Assembly: GCF_036250695.1 (NCBI RefSeq)
Contig: NZ_CP109427.1
Coordinates: forward strand, 2,108,001-2,172,000
Direction of reading: 5' to 3'
Source of the DNA: Streptomyces sp. NBC_01497
GTDB taxonomy: Bacteria; Actinomycetota; Actinomycetes; Streptomycetales; Streptomycetaceae
DNA length: 64,000 nucleotides
The notes under the pieces were generated by a model, which was given only the letters and a program-made list of their open reading frames with translations, was not told the DNA's origin and searched no databases. The position numbers were made by a program, and so were the translations under genes. Shown piece after piece: positions 36,380 to 45,684 of this stretch (the stretch's first letter is position 1; each line of letters begins with the position of its first letter).

Positions 36380-37993
36380 TCACCCCCGCGGCGCGGGCGT
36401 GGCCCCCGATGCCGGAGAGGAGAGGCCGGCCGTGGTCTTCAGGGCGAGCCACAGCTCCATCCGCACGTCCGGATCGTCCAGCGAACGCCCGAGGATTTCC
36501 TCCACCCGGCGCATCCGGTAGCGCAGCGTGTGGCGGTGCACGCCCAGATCGGCCGCGGCCGCGTCCCACTGGCCGTGCCGGGACAGCCAGGCACGCAGCG
36601 AGTCGACCAGATCGCCCCGGCCCTTCGCGTCGTGCTCGCGCAGCGCCCGCAGCATGCCGTCGGCGAAGGCCCGTACCGCGTCGTCGGCGAGCAGCGGCAG
36701 CAGCGAGCCGTCCGCGAGGTCCTCGTGCTCGACCAGGGCGCGGCCACGGCGCCGCGCCACCGAGAGCGCCTGCTCCGCCTGCTTGTACGCCGTGCCCGTC
36801 GCGATCGGTCCCGCCGGCGCGGACAGGCCGGTGACCACACCCGCCTCCTTCGCCTGGCGGTCCGCGTATCCGGCGCACAGGGCGGCGGCGGCACCACCGT
36901 CGACGGCGATGACCACGAGGCGCCCCTCGCCGTCGGGCACGACCAGCACCGGTTCGCCCGCACGGGTCGCGGCCGTCTCCAGGGCTTCCGCCAGCAGATC
37001 GAGAGGAGAGTCCCCCGACGGTTCCCCGGAGGTGTCCTCGGCCTCGGCGATCAGCAGCCGGAACGGCGCGTCGAGCAGCGCCCCGTACAGGTCGCCCGCG
37101 ACCGTACGGGCGTGCTCGGACTGGCCTGACAGCAGCATCCGCAGGACCGCCGCGCCGAGCCGCTGCTCCGCCGCGCGCAGCGAACGGCTCCGCTCGGTGG
37201 TCAGCGTCAGGAGGGCGATCGCCGAGTGCACGGCGTAGCGTGCCGCCGTGCCCGGCGCCCCCGCCGTCCCCACGGCCAGCACGCCACCGGCCCGGCGCCC
37301 GCTGCCGAGGGTCTGCAGTTCCACCCGGTCGTCGACGCCCCCGCCCTCCACGTCGGGGCCGCCGACGACGGAACTGGTGTGCGGGCGGCGCTGCGCGAGC
37401 CGGGCGGCGGCCTCGCCGAGACGCGCGGCGCGCCGGGCGGCCCAGGGAGGCTCGGCGGCGATGACGCTCCCGGACGGGTCGTACAGCGCGGCCCACCCGT
37501 CGACATGCGCGGCGAGGCGGGCGAGCAGTTCCCCCGGGCCTTCGGCGAGCGCGGCGCGCGTCAGGTCGCGCTGGGCCTCGAAGCCGTCGGTGACAGCGCG
37601 GTACTGGTCCGCCGCGATGGCCTCCGAGACGGCCTTGCCGATGGCGATGAACGGGGTCCTGCGCGGCACTTCCAGCAGCGGAAGTCCCTCGGATCGTGCC
37701 GCTTCCACCAGGGCGTCCGGCACGTCGTCGTAATGGACGCCGATCGCGAACCCGATGCCGGCGATGCCCGCGCCGACGAGCCGCCGCACGTAGCGGCGCA
37801 TCGCGTCGGGGTCCGCGGCGTCCAGATTGGTGGCCGTGACGAGCAGCAGCTCGCCGCCCTCCATGTAGGGGACGGGATCCACCAGCTCACTGGCATGGAC
37901 CCAGCGCACGGGCAGGTCGAGCCGGTCCTCCCCGGCGCGCACGGTGAGCTTGAGCGCCGAGTGCTGGACGAGCGAGGCGAGCGTGGGCGGCAT
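36380..37993 (-). CDS. PucR-family transcriptional regulator
   Basis: The 537-aa protein has the N-terminal PucR sensor domain (LPVRWVHASELVDPVPYMEGGELLLVTATNL and the GFAIGVHYDDVPDALVEAA helix), a central GGDEF-like domain, and a C-terminal HTH_30 domain (WDAAAADLGVHRHTLRYRMRRVEEILG). PucR proteins often control purine, amino-acid or GABA catabolism; here gabT lies two genes upstream, so it is a candidate regulator of gabT. A -10-like TAGCAT (38001-38006) about 7 bases before the ATG and no clear ribosome-binding site suggest a leaderless mRNA. Confidence 0.9.
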   Translation of the reverse strand: MPPTLASLVQHSALKLTVRAGEDRLDLPVRWVHASELVDPVPYMEGGELLLVTATNLDAADPDAMRRYVRRLVGAGIAGIGFAIGVHYDDVPDALVEAARSEGLPLLEVPRRTPFIAIGKAVSEAIAADQYRAVTDGFEAQRDLTRAALAEGPGELLARLAAHVDGWAALYDPSGSVIAAEPPWAARRAARLGEAAARLAQRRPHTSSVVGGPDVEGGGVDDRVELQTLGSGRRAGGVLAVGTAGAPGTAARYAVHSAIALLTLTTERSRSLRAAEQRLGAAVLRMLLSGQSEHARTVAGDLYGALLDAPFRLLIAEAEDTSGEPSGDSPLDLLAEALETAATRAGEPVLVVPDGEGRLVVIAVDGGAAAALCAGYADRQAKEAGVVTGLSAPAGPIATGTAYKQAEQALSVARRRGRALVEHEDLADGSLLPLLADDAVRAFADGMLRALREHDAKGRGDLVDSLRAWLSRHGQWDAAAADLGVHRHTLRYRMRRVEEILGRSLDDPDVRMELWLALKTTAGLSSPASGATPAPRG

Positions 37994-38385
37994 GCCCCGA
38001 ATGCTACGGCCTGTACGAAGGCACTCGCCCGTTTGGGCCGAGATGTATGAACGAACCCCGGCCCGATGAACCGGCCGCCACTACGGCGAGGCCCTGGCAT
38101 GCCGTACGCAGGAGCACCGGTCGCCAAGAGCACCGGTCCGACCGGGCCCACAGTTCGGGTCCGGCCCCCGGCCCGCCGCCGGGATCCTCGCCCGGTGACG
38201 GACGGGCCGATCGGGGGCGGGACTGCTCCACGCGGGGGTTCGGACGGGCTCCCCCGGGCGGACGCGCTCCCGGCAGCGGGGGTGAAACGGTGGACCGGAC
38301 GGATCAGGCGTTCCCGGAGGCGCACAACGCTCCCGCCGGGCGGACCAGACAGGTCAAGGACGGACACGCGCTCCCGATGAGGGGG
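37994..38385. other. 392-base gap, no convincing gene
   Basis: Between the PucR and PAP2 genes. Plus-strand open frames here are Arg/Pro/Gly-rich and lack a ribosome-binding site. Only the possible PucR -10 element at 38001-38006 stands out. Confidence 0.5.
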
Positions 38386-39243
38386 TCAGTCGGACTCGCG
38401 GGCGCCGGCTGCTCCCCCGACGGCCGGGATCCGCAGCACCGCGCCCAGCGCCAGCAGCAGCAGCCCGCACAGCGCGCCGCTCGCCACGACGTCCAGCGGC
38501 CAGTGGTAGCCGCGCAGCACCAGCCCGGACGCGGTCGCGACCGTGAGCAGCGCGGCGGCGGGCACCGTCACCCGGCGGTCCACGTACGGCAGCAGGACGA
38601 GTGCCGCCGTCCCGTACGCGACCATCGCCGTGGCGGTGTGGCCCGAGGGGTAGTAGCCGGTGGCGTCCGTGAGCGGCCCAGGACGGTCCGTCCAGATCTT
38701 GAGCGGGACGACCAGGGCGGGCACCACCGCCATCGTCAGGGCGCCCGCGAGGACGCGGGCGCGGGCGCCGCGCCACAGGGCCCAGGCCAGGGCCACGGCG
38801 AGGACCGGCAGCGCCACGGGCATGGAGCCCAGGTCGGTGAGGGTTTCGGTGAGCGCCCTCGGGCCGTGTCCCACGACGGCGCGGTCCAGGCGTTCGTCGG
38901 CCCGCAGCAGCGCTCCGCCCGCAAGGACCTGCCAGGTGATCAGCGCGAACGCCACGGCACAGAGGGCGGCGGCGGCGATCCGCAGCCGGGTCGCGGTGAC
39001 GCCGCTCGACGCCGGCGGAAAGGGAGACGGCCGTCCCGGAACAGGGGGGGTGGTTCCGGGAGGGCCGTCAGGACCGGGCCGGTGCGCGCTCCGGGGGGGT
39101 TGGAGCGGGCTGCCGTCCGATCGGTGAGGAGAACCGGGACCCAGGGCCCCGGAAGCGCGCCCGAAGGCACGCCCGGAACGGGACTGGGGATGCCCCGGAC
39201 CGGATTCGCCCGCCGTTTCCCGCGGGCGGGGAGTTTCTCTCAT
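38386..39243 (-). CDS. PAP2-family membrane phosphatase
   Basis: The 285-aa protein has a Pro-rich N-terminus of about 80 residues and then six hydrophobic segments. The phosphatase motifs are KIWTDRPGP, YYPSGHTATAM and a shortened third motif RGYHWPLDVV, all expected on the outer face of the membrane. Likely substrates are undecaprenyl or phosphatidic acid phosphates. The start is uncertain: ATG 39241-39243 is used, but a GTG at about 38998-39000 just before the first membrane helix (VTATRLRIAAAALC) is also possible. Confidence 0.85.
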   Translation of the reverse strand: MRETPRPRETAGESGPGHPQSRSGRAFGRASGALGPGSPHRSDGSPLQPPRSAHRPGPDGPPGTTPPVPGRPSPFPPASSGVTATRLRIAAAALCAVAFALITWQVLAGGALLRADERLDRAVVGHGPRALTETLTDLGSMPVALPVLAVALAWALWRGARARVLAGALTMAVVPALVVPLKIWTDRPGPLTDATGYYPSGHTATAMVAYGTAALVLLPYVDRRVTVPAAALLTVATASGLVLRGYHWPLDVVASGALCGLLLLALGAVLRIPAVGGAAGARESD

Positions 39244-39420
39244 CTGCGAAAACACTACGCCGCCCCCGTCACGCACGACACCCGCCACCCCATCCCGCCA
39301 TCGCCCCCGCACACCTTCTTCACAGCGGTCCAAGGCGGCCCCGGAAGCAGCCGGGAAGCGGCCGTCGAGTTCACCTTCGCCGGCCGGCGGGCTGCCCCGG
39401 AGGGCCGGGACCCGACGATG

Positions 39421-39478
39421 ACGGCCGGGCCCGGCCGTGCGGCGCCGCCCGGGACCGGGCCCGGTCCCGGGCGGCGCC
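39421..39478 (-). terminator. Two consecutive perfect palindromes abutting the gabT stop
   Basis: A 38-base perfect palindrome (39441-39478, 19-bp arms) touches the gabT stop codon at 39479. A second perfect palindrome of 18 bases (39421-39438) follows two bases further on. Together they form an unusually strong terminator. Confidence 0.9.
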
Positions 39479-40813
39479 TCAGAGCGCGGCGAACGCCTGC
39501 TCGATGATGTCCAGGCCCTCACCGAGGAGGTCCTCACCGATGACGAGCGGGGGCAGGAAGCGCAGCACGTTGCCGTACGTGCCGCAGGTGAGCACCAGCA
39601 GGCCCTCCTGGTGGCACGCCTTGGCGAGGGCGCCCGCCACCTCGGGGGCGGGCTCCTTGGTCGCGCGGTCCTTGACCAGTTCGATGGCGATCATCCCGCC
39701 GCGGCCGCGGACGTCGCCGATCACGTCGTACTTCTCGCTCATGGCCGTGAGACGGCCCTTCATGATCTCCTCGATGCGCCGGGCCCTCGCCGGGAGGTCG
39801 AGTTCCCGCATCGTCTCGATCGCGCCGAGCGCGGCGGCACAGGCGACCGGGTTTCCGCCGTACGTGCCACCGAGGCCGCTGGCGTGCGCGGCGTCCATGA
39901 TCTCGGCGCGGCCGGTGACGGCGGCCAGCGGCAGGCCACCCGCGATGCCCTTGGCGGTGGTGATCAGGTCGGGCACGATGCCCTCGTCCTCACACGCGAA
40001 CCAGGCGCCGGTGCGGCAGAAGCCGGACTGGATCTCGTCCGCGACGAACACGATCCCGTTGTCCTTCGCGAACCGCGCGAGCGCGGGCAGGAAGCCGGGG
40101 GCCGGCTCGATGAAGCCGCCCTCGCCGAGTACCGGCTCGATGATGATCGCCGCGACGTTCTGCGCGCCGATCTGCTTGCTGATCTGGTCGATGGCCTGGG
40201 CGGAGGCCTCGGGCCCGCAGTTCTCGGGACCGGTCGGCCAGCGGTAGGGGTAGGCCATCGGGACCCGGTAGACCTCGGGCGCGAACGGGCCGAAGCCGTT
40301 CTTGTACGGCATGTTCTTCGCGGTCAGGGCCATCGTGAGGTTCGTACGGCCGTGGTAGGCGTGGTCGAAGACGACGACGGCCTGCCGCTTGGTGTACGAG
40401 CGGGCGATCTTCACCGCGTTCTCGACGGCCTCGGCGCCCGAGTTGAACAGGGCGGACTTCTTGGCGTGGTCCCCGGGCGTGAGCGCTGCCAGCTCCTCGC
40501 AGACCGCCACGTACTCCTCGTAGGGAGTGACCATGAAACAGGTGTGGGTGAAGTCCGCGAGCTGGGCGGAGGCGCGGCGCACGACGGCCTCGGCACTGGA
40601 TCCGACGGTCGTCACGGCGATGCCCGAGCCGAAGTCGATCAGCCGGTTGCCGTCGACATCCTCAAGGATGCCGCCGCCCGCGCGCTCGGCGAACACGGGC
40701 ATGGTGGAGCCCACGCCCGCCGCAACCGTGGCGGTGCGCCGGGCCTGCAACTCCAGCGACTTCGGCCCCGGGATGGCGGTGACGAGTCGGCGCTCCTGCG
40801 GGATGGCGGTCAT
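39479..40813 (-). CDS. gabT: 4-aminobutyrate--2-oxoglutarate aminotransferase
   Basis: GabT converts GABA and 2-oxoglutarate to succinate semialdehyde and glutamate with PLP. The 444-aa protein shows FGSGIAVTTVG, the PLP-phosphate region NSGAEAVENAVKIAR, FVADEIQSGFCRTG and the Schiff-base lysine in LITTAKGIAGGLPLAA. It would complete the polyamine breakdown route encoded at 45818-53180. I chose ATG 40811-40813 (MTAIPQERRLV), with AGGAG upstream; the frame is open further upstream without coding character. Confidence 0.94.
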   Translation of the reverse strand: MTAIPQERRLVTAIPGPKSLELQARRTATVAAGVGSTMPVFAERAGGGILEDVDGNRLIDFGSGIAVTTVGSSAEAVVRRASAQLADFTHTCFMVTPYEEYVAVCEELAALTPGDHAKKSALFNSGAEAVENAVKIARSYTKRQAVVVFDHAYHGRTNLTMALTAKNMPYKNGFGPFAPEVYRVPMAYPYRWPTGPENCGPEASAQAIDQISKQIGAQNVAAIIIEPVLGEGGFIEPAPGFLPALARFAKDNGIVFVADEIQSGFCRTGAWFACEDEGIVPDLITTAKGIAGGLPLAAVTGRAEIMDAAHASGLGGTYGGNPVACAAALGAIETMRELDLPARARRIEEIMKGRLTAMSEKYDVIGDVRGRGGMIAIELVKDRATKEPAPEVAGALAKACHQEGLLVLTCGTYGNVLRFLPPLVIGEDLLGEGLDIIEQAFAAL

Positions 40814-41248
40814 GGGGGCTCCTGTGGGTCTGTCCCGACGCTGCGTGGTGCTGGTCCGGGGTTCGTGAGCAGATCCGGCGTTCCGTGTGCTGTCTCGCAG
40901 GCTAGGGGCGCGGGGAGCCGGTGGGCATGCTCCGTTCGGTAGTGCTCCGCGCGTGTCGTTGTCCGTCGCGTCCATGGCGGCCGAGTGCGGCGGTGCCGCG
41001 CGTCCAAGGCGACCGGGAGCGGGCCGGGCCGGGCCGCGCCGGGCCGCGCCGCGCCCGGAACCGGAAGGGGCCGGGCGGCCGGGCGGCGCCGGGTCCCGGA
41101 CGGTCCTCCGGGGCCGCCTCGACGCGAGCCCGGGCCGTGCTCATCGGGGCGCCGGAGACACCCCCGGACGCGGTGAACGGTGAACTACCCGTGCGAGGGC
41201 ACTACATTGACGGATGCACAGAGCGGTCCTGGCTGGTCAGGGGGCAGG
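40814..41248. other. 435-base divergent intergenic region
   Basis: It lies between gabT and the divergent membrane ATPase and must hold both promoters. A very GC-rich stretch with a duplicated GGGCCGCGCC lies at 41021-41055. No gene was found. Confidence 0.6.
41180..41208 (+). promoter_or_regulatory. Candidate promoter of the membrane ATPase gene
   Basis: GTGAAC (41180-41185) and TACATT (41203-41208) are separated by 17 bases, giving a start of transcription about 35 bases before the GTG at 41249. GGTGAAC is also directly repeated just upstream. Confidence 0.4.
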
Positions 41249-43459
41249 GTGAGTATGGATTCCGACGGCACGCACGACCCACGGGGCACACGCGCCACAC
41301 CCGTGCCGCATCCCGCCGCGCCTCCCCCACCCCTCCCGTCCGGACCGCCACCCGCCCTGACCAGCCCTCCTCCGGCCGGGTACGGGCCCGCCGCCCCCTC
41401 CCCCGCGGGGCCCGCCGACCCGTACGGCAAGCCCGCCGTCCCGCCCGCTCCGGGATACGCCCCGACCACGGGGCCGACCCTGCGCGACTGGCTCCACACG
41501 CCACGGCGCACGGACGGGCCCGGGACGTGGACGTACGGGCACCGGCCGCGACCGGCGGTGGAGCCGGAACTGACGCCGGTGCGGCAGCTGGCGGTGGGGG
41601 CGGCCATCTCACTCCTGGCCGGCGTGCTGCTCTGGTCGCTGTTGTGGAACCGCTATCTGGGGGGATTCTGGGTGTGGCCGCTGGCCGCGCTCACACCCGA
41701 CTCATGGTTCTCGGACAAGTCGTCGAGCACAGCCGAACTGCTGGCGTACCTGTACTACGCGCTCGTGATCGCCATCCTCGTGGTGGTCTTCGGCCGCCTG
41801 GGCCGCTGGCCCGAGTTGCTGCGCCGGGTCTTCGGCGGCCGGCCCGCGCCGCGCGGCGAGGAGGCGCCCGCCGAGACGGCGCCCGCGCCCGAGGCGGATC
41901 CCGCCGAGTGGCCGGAGCTGCGTGCCGCCGGGCAGGGGGAGATCGCCGGGCGGCTCGCCGCCGAGGTGCGCGAGGGCCGGATGAACGACGTCGACTTCAC
42001 CCGGATCAGCCGGGCGTGGAGTTCCGTGCGTGTCGATCCGCGCCGCCTCGCGGCGTTCGCGCAGACCGTGCGGCAGGACGGCGCGGCGGCCTGTGTCCAT
42101 CCCTCGGGCGGCCGGGATCTGCCCATAAGGGCGGCCCGGCACGACCTGCTGGCCCGTCAGGTGCGGCTCGGCACCGTGCAGGACGGCGAGCGCAACCCGT
42201 ACGGCAGGCGCGGCACGGGGCTCGCGCTGGATCCGGGGCTGCTCGGCACCTCGCTGCTGGCGGTGGGGCCGCCGGGCGCCGGCAAGACGCGGGCCCTGGT
42301 GCGCCCGGTGGTCGAGTCGCTGGCGCTCCAGGCGCTGGCCGGGCAGGCGGCGGTCGTCGCGGTGTGCGCGGCGGGGACGCAGCTCGGTCCTGACGAGGCG
42401 TACGACGTCGTGGTGCGGATCGGCGATCCGCAGTCGGTCTACGACCTCGACCTGTACGGCGGGAGCGGCGATCCGGACGAGGCCGCGGCGGTGCTCGCGG
42501 AGGGCCTGGTCGGCGATCTGGCCGACACGGACAGCAGGCGGGCGGCGACGGCACTCGCGCAGCTCCTCGGACCGTTCCGGGCCGCGCACGGCCGTCTGCC
42601 GACGGTGCCGGAACTGCGCGAGCTCCTCGACGGGACGCCCGAGGCGCTCGAAGCGCTGCGCGGCGCCCTCGATGCGGGCGGCCACCGGTCCATGCGCCGC
42701 GAACTCGACGCGCGTGAACGCCAGGCGTCGGCGCCCGGCGACCCCGGCCGGGCGCTCGCGGACCGGGTCGCGCTGCTCGACCGGCCCGCGTTCGCGGAGT
42801 TCTTCGACACGACGGGCAGGACGCGCCCGTTCTCCCTGCGGACGCTGGAGCATCCGCTGCGGGTCCGCATCGACCTGCCGGAGCGTGGCCACGGCGAGGC
42901 GTCGCGGGTGCTCGCGCGGCTGCTGCTCGCGCAGTTCACGGCGAACGCGGCGGTCCGCACGGACCACTCGCTGTTCGCCTGCCTGGTCCTGGACGACGCC
43001 ACGCGCACGCTCACCGCGGAGACGCTGCGCGGGGTGCAGCGGCTGCGGTCGGTGAACGCGGGCGCCGTGCTGACGCTGCGGACCCTGGACGACGTGCCGG
43101 AGTCCCTGCACGCGGGGCTGCTCGGCGCGGTGGGCTGCCGGATGGCGTTCGCCGGGATCACGACGTGGGACGGCAAGCGGTTCGCCGAGGCCTGGGGCAC
43201 GGAGTGGGTGGAGAGCAAGGTGGTCACGCAGCGCACGGTCTTCGCCGACCAGCCGCTGACCCGCGCCATCCACTCGTTCCGGAAGCTGGTCACCGGGAAG
43301 GCCGTGACGACCGACGCGGTGACCGTGCGTCAGGTCGAGCGCGAGCGCTGGTCGGCGTCGGACCTCGCGCACACCGTGCCCGCCGGGCACGCGGTGCTCT
43401 CCCTGCGCACGGTCGCGGGCGACCACGCGCCGCCGCTGCTGGTGGACCTGCGGGGCTGA
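41249..43459 (+). CDS. Membrane-associated ATP/GTP-binding protein (VirD4/TraG-like P-loop)
   Basis: This 736-aa protein begins with a Pro-rich region of about 90 residues, then two hydrophobic segments (about 113-135 and 165-185), and a large cytoplasmic P-loop domain. Walker A is VGPPGAGKTRALV near residue 345 and a Walker B-like strand is FACLVLDDATRTL. The arrangement resembles coupling-type ATPases (VirD4/TraG/HerA superfamily), but no conjugation or secretion genes accompany it. Similar proteins occur next to gabT and chitinase in Streptomyces, so it appears to be core, with unknown role. GTG 41249 has a GGGG-AGGG site; ATG 41255 is the alternative. Confidence 0.8.
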   Translation: MSMDSDGTHDPRGTRATPVPHPAAPPPPLPSGPPPALTSPPPAGYGPAAPSPAGPADPYGKPAVPPAPGYAPTTGPTLRDWLHTPRRTDGPGTWTYGHRPRPAVEPELTPVRQLAVGAAISLLAGVLLWSLLWNRYLGGFWVWPLAALTPDSWFSDKSSSTAELLAYLYYALVIAILVVVFGRLGRWPELLRRVFGGRPAPRGEEAPAETAPAPEADPAEWPELRAAGQGEIAGRLAAEVREGRMNDVDFTRISRAWSSVRVDPRRLAAFAQTVRQDGAAACVHPSGGRDLPIRAARHDLLARQVRLGTVQDGERNPYGRRGTGLALDPGLLGTSLLAVGPPGAGKTRALVRPVVESLALQALAGQAAVVAVCAAGTQLGPDEAYDVVVRIGDPQSVYDLDLYGGSGDPDEAAAVLAEGLVGDLADTDSRRAATALAQLLGPFRAAHGRLPTVPELRELLDGTPEALEALRGALDAGGHRSMRRELDARERQASAPGDPGRALADRVALLDRPAFAEFFDTTGRTRPFSLRTLEHPLRVRIDLPERGHGEASRVLARLLLAQFTANAAVRTDHSLFACLVLDDATRTLTAETLRGVQRLRSVNAGAVLTLRTLDDVPESLHAGLLGAVGCRMAFAGITTWDGKRFAEAWGTEWVESKVVTQRTVFADQPLTRAIHSFRKLVTGKAVTTDAVTVRQVERERWSASDLAHTVPAGHAVLSLRTVAGDHAPPLLVDLRG

Positions 43460-43544
43460 GCCCGGCACGGTTCGGACGGCTCGCGACGGGCCGCCGGGGG
43501 ACCTGCGGGCCGCACACCGACAGCTGATGGCCCGGCGAACGGGT

Positions 43545-43610
43545 GGGCCCGGGGAACCGGGCCCGGTGGGCCCCGCAGGCCCGGCGGAGGGCGGCTGACC
43601 GCCCTCCGCC
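43545..43610. terminator. Two hairpins between converging ATPase and chitinase genes
   Basis: An 8-bp stem with GGAA loop (43545-43564) and a perfect 12-bp stem with CTGA loop (43583-43594 with 43599-43610). They should terminate transcription from both sides. Confidence 0.85.
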
Positions 43611-43636
43611 GTACTCCCCGCGAGTGACCGGAGCGG

Positions 43637-44800
43637 TCAGCCGAAGTACGAGTCGAAGGTGCCGGCGAACGTGTTCCCCCCGAACACGTCCCAGTTCACC
43701 GACCACGCCATCAGTCCACGCAGGTCAGGCCGGCTGGCGCTGGGCGTGTAGCTGCCGCAGTCCGTCTTCTTCGTCAGGCAGTTCAGGGTCTGGGTGACGG
43801 CCGTCGGATCGATGTAGCCGCCGCCCGCGTTCACCGAGGCGGGCAGGCCGATCGCCACCTGGTCGGGCCGCAGGGACGGGAACATCCGTGACGTGTCGCC
43901 CGCCACCGGGAACCCGGTGAGCAGCATGTCCGTCATCGCGATCGGGAAGTCGGCGCCGCCCATGGTGTGGTACTGGTTGTCGAGCCCCATGATCGGGCCG
44001 GAGTTGTACTCCTGGACCGTGAGCAGCGTGAGGTCGTCGCGGAGCGCGTAGATCACCGGCAGGTACGCGCCGGCGCGCGGGTCCTGTGCGCCGGAGGCGC
44101 CGGGCCCGTAGAACTGGTAGCCCAGCTGGACGAAGAACGTCTCCGGCGCCATCGTCAGGGTGAATCCGCTGCCGTACGTGGCCTTCAGTGTCTTCAGCGC
44201 CGAGATCAGGTTGACGATCGCCGGGGTGGTGGGGGCCCGGAAGTCCGAGTCGCCCGGGTCCAGGGAGAGCGAGTCGTTCTCGAAGTCGATGTCGACGCCG
44301 TCGAGTCCGTAGGTGTCGATGATGTCCGAGACGGACGCGACGAAGGCGTCCCGGGCGGCGGTGGTGGTGAGCTGCACTTTTCCGTTGGCGCCGCCGATCG
44401 AGACGAGCACCTTCTTGCCCTGTGCCTGCTTCGCCTTGACGGCCGCTTTGAAGGCGTCGGCGGATTCGACGTTCGGGCATTCGGTGGTGGGGCAGAGGCT
44501 GAAGTCGATCTGTCCCGAAGTGGGTGAGGTGGGTTCGGCGAAGGCCAGGTCGATGACGTCCCACGAGTCGGGGACGTCCCCGAGCGGGATGTAGCCGGAG
44601 CCGTTGGCGAAGCTGGCGTGCACGTAGCCGACGAGCGCGTGCGCCGGCAGCGCCGCCGACGCGGCTGTCGCGGCGGGGGTCGCGGCCGGAGCCGCGTTCG
44701 CCGTCTGCGACGCCGCCATCAGGCCGCCCGTCGTGAGCACGGCGGTGGCGAACGCCGCCACGAGGCGGGTGTAGGGGGAGCGTCGCTTGCTGGGTTCCAC
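43637..44800 (-). CDS. Secreted GH18 chitinase
   Basis: The 387-aa protein hydrolyses chitin outside the cell. A signal peptide spans residues 1-36 or so (KRRSPYTRLVAAFATAVLTTGG, cleavage near ANA-AP). The catalytic barrel has the GH18 signature LDGVDIDFE with catalytic Glu174, plus VLVSIGGANGK and MAPETFF. No chitin-binding or fibronectin domain is attached. The start is GTG (44798-44800) with a GGAGG site. A DasR-type operator lies 182 bases upstream inside the promoter, so expression should respond to glucosamine-6-phosphate. Confidence 0.93.
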   Translation of the reverse strand: MEPSKRRSPYTRLVAAFATAVLTTGGLMAASQTANAAPAATPAATAASAALPAHALVGYVHASFANGSGYIPLGDVPDSWDVIDLAFAEPTSPTSGQIDFSLCPTTECPNVESADAFKAAVKAKQAQGKKVLVSIGGANGKVQLTTTAARDAFVASVSDIIDTYGLDGVDIDFENDSLSLDPGDSDFRAPTTPAIVNLISALKTLKATYGSGFTLTMAPETFFVQLGYQFYGPGASGAQDPRAGAYLPVIYALRDDLTLLTVQEYNSGPIMGLDNQYHTMGGADFPIAMTDMLLTGFPVAGDTSRMFPSLRPDQVAIGLPASVNAGGGYIDPTAVTQTLNCLTKKTDCGSYTPSASRPDLRGLMAWSVNWDVFGGNTFAGTFDSYFG

Positions 44801-44977
44801 GGGTGCCTCCGGTGGGGGGAGTCGAGGAGGGGCGAGGAGAAGGGGTGGGGGGAAGACGTGGGGAAACGGGCGGGGTGGGCCTGGGCGGGGAGGGGGCAGT
44901 ACGCAGTGCGCCCCGCACGGGCACGGGCCCCTGGGGTCACGTCTCCGTGCACATGCCATCCATGACACGGTCCCGAC

Positions 44978-45006
44978 AAGATGGTCCAGACCAATCTCCT
45001 TGTCAA
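44978..45006 (-). promoter_or_regulatory. Chitinase promoter with DasR-responsive element (dre)
   Basis: TGGTCCAGACCA at 44982-44993 is a near-perfect palindrome matching the known dre core TGGTCTAGACCA. On the minus strand TTGACA (45001-45006) is a consensus -35 and CATCTT (44978-44983) a fair -10 at 17 bases, so the element sits in the spacer. The -35 overlaps the stop codon of the upstream gene (45003-45005). Confidence 0.85.
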
Positions 45007-45554
45007 GACTCCCCGTTCGTCCAGTCCTCTCCCCCGCGCTCCCCGTCGGCGGACCCCGGCCGCGCGCACCCGCCGCCGGGCGGCCTGCCCCCCGCCGCCT
45101 CCACCAGGCCCGCCACGGCCTCGTGCATCGCCAGTTCCAGCACGGCCGGGTCGGTCAGCACCCCCGAGCCGTCCGGGGCCACCAGCCACCGCATGCCCAC
45201 CGCGCGCCGCCCCGGGTAGGGCACGACGATCCAGGTGCCGCGCCCCGCGCCGCGCACGCCCGTGCCGAGCCAGCGGGCGACCGTGCCCGGCGGCACGAAG
45301 AAACCCGTCCGCTCCTCCCCTGAGTCGGCGAGCACCGGTCCCGGGCGCTCCACCAGCCCGCTCAGCACGTCGAGCGTGGGCCTGCCGAGTGCGGCCGGCA
45401 GGATCAGCACGTCCCACCGGCGTCCGGCCGGCAGCAGTGCCACCCCCGCCGGGTTGCGCTCCCACTCCCACCGGCATGTCTGCGGGTCGGGCGCCGCCGC
45501 CGCGAGCCACTCCACCGCGCTCCGCGCCCCCGAGGTCCCGCCCGAGTCAGCCAT
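45003..45554 (-). CDS. Bifunctional DNA primase/polymerase-like domain protein
   Basis: The 183-aa protein matches a Streptomyces family often labelled bifunctional DNA primase/polymerase: WDVLILPAALG, GPVLADSGEERTGFFVPPGT, and GVLTDPAVLELAMHEA near the end. It is short, and the acidic metal-binding pair of true primase-polymerases cannot be identified, so the name may reflect fold only. The ATG at 45552-45554 is used; a GTG two codons upstream is possible. Its stop lies within the chitinase promoter. Confidence 0.65.
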   Translation of the reverse strand: MADSGGTSGARSAVEWLAAAAPDPQTCRWEWERNPAGVALLPAGRRWDVLILPAALGRPTLDVLSGLVERPGPVLADSGEERTGFFVPPGTVARWLGTGVRGAGRGTWIVVPYPGRRAVGMRWLVAPDGSGVLTDPAVLELAMHEAVAGLVEAAGGRPPGGGCARPGSADGERGGEDWTNGES

Positions 45555-45684
45555 CCGCACCGTCTCCCCTTCGTGCTCGGTACAGGCGCCGCGCGTACGC
45601 GGCACCGGACATCGCGTCCCCAGGGGAGAGCGCCGTCCGGCCGGGTTATGACGCGGGTTCGGCCGCGGATGACGGACGATCATG

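Noticed and set aside
38047-39507. Plus-strand open frame of 486 codons
   Set aside because: Low-complexity product opposite the PAP2 gene and its upstream region; no ribosome-binding site or family.
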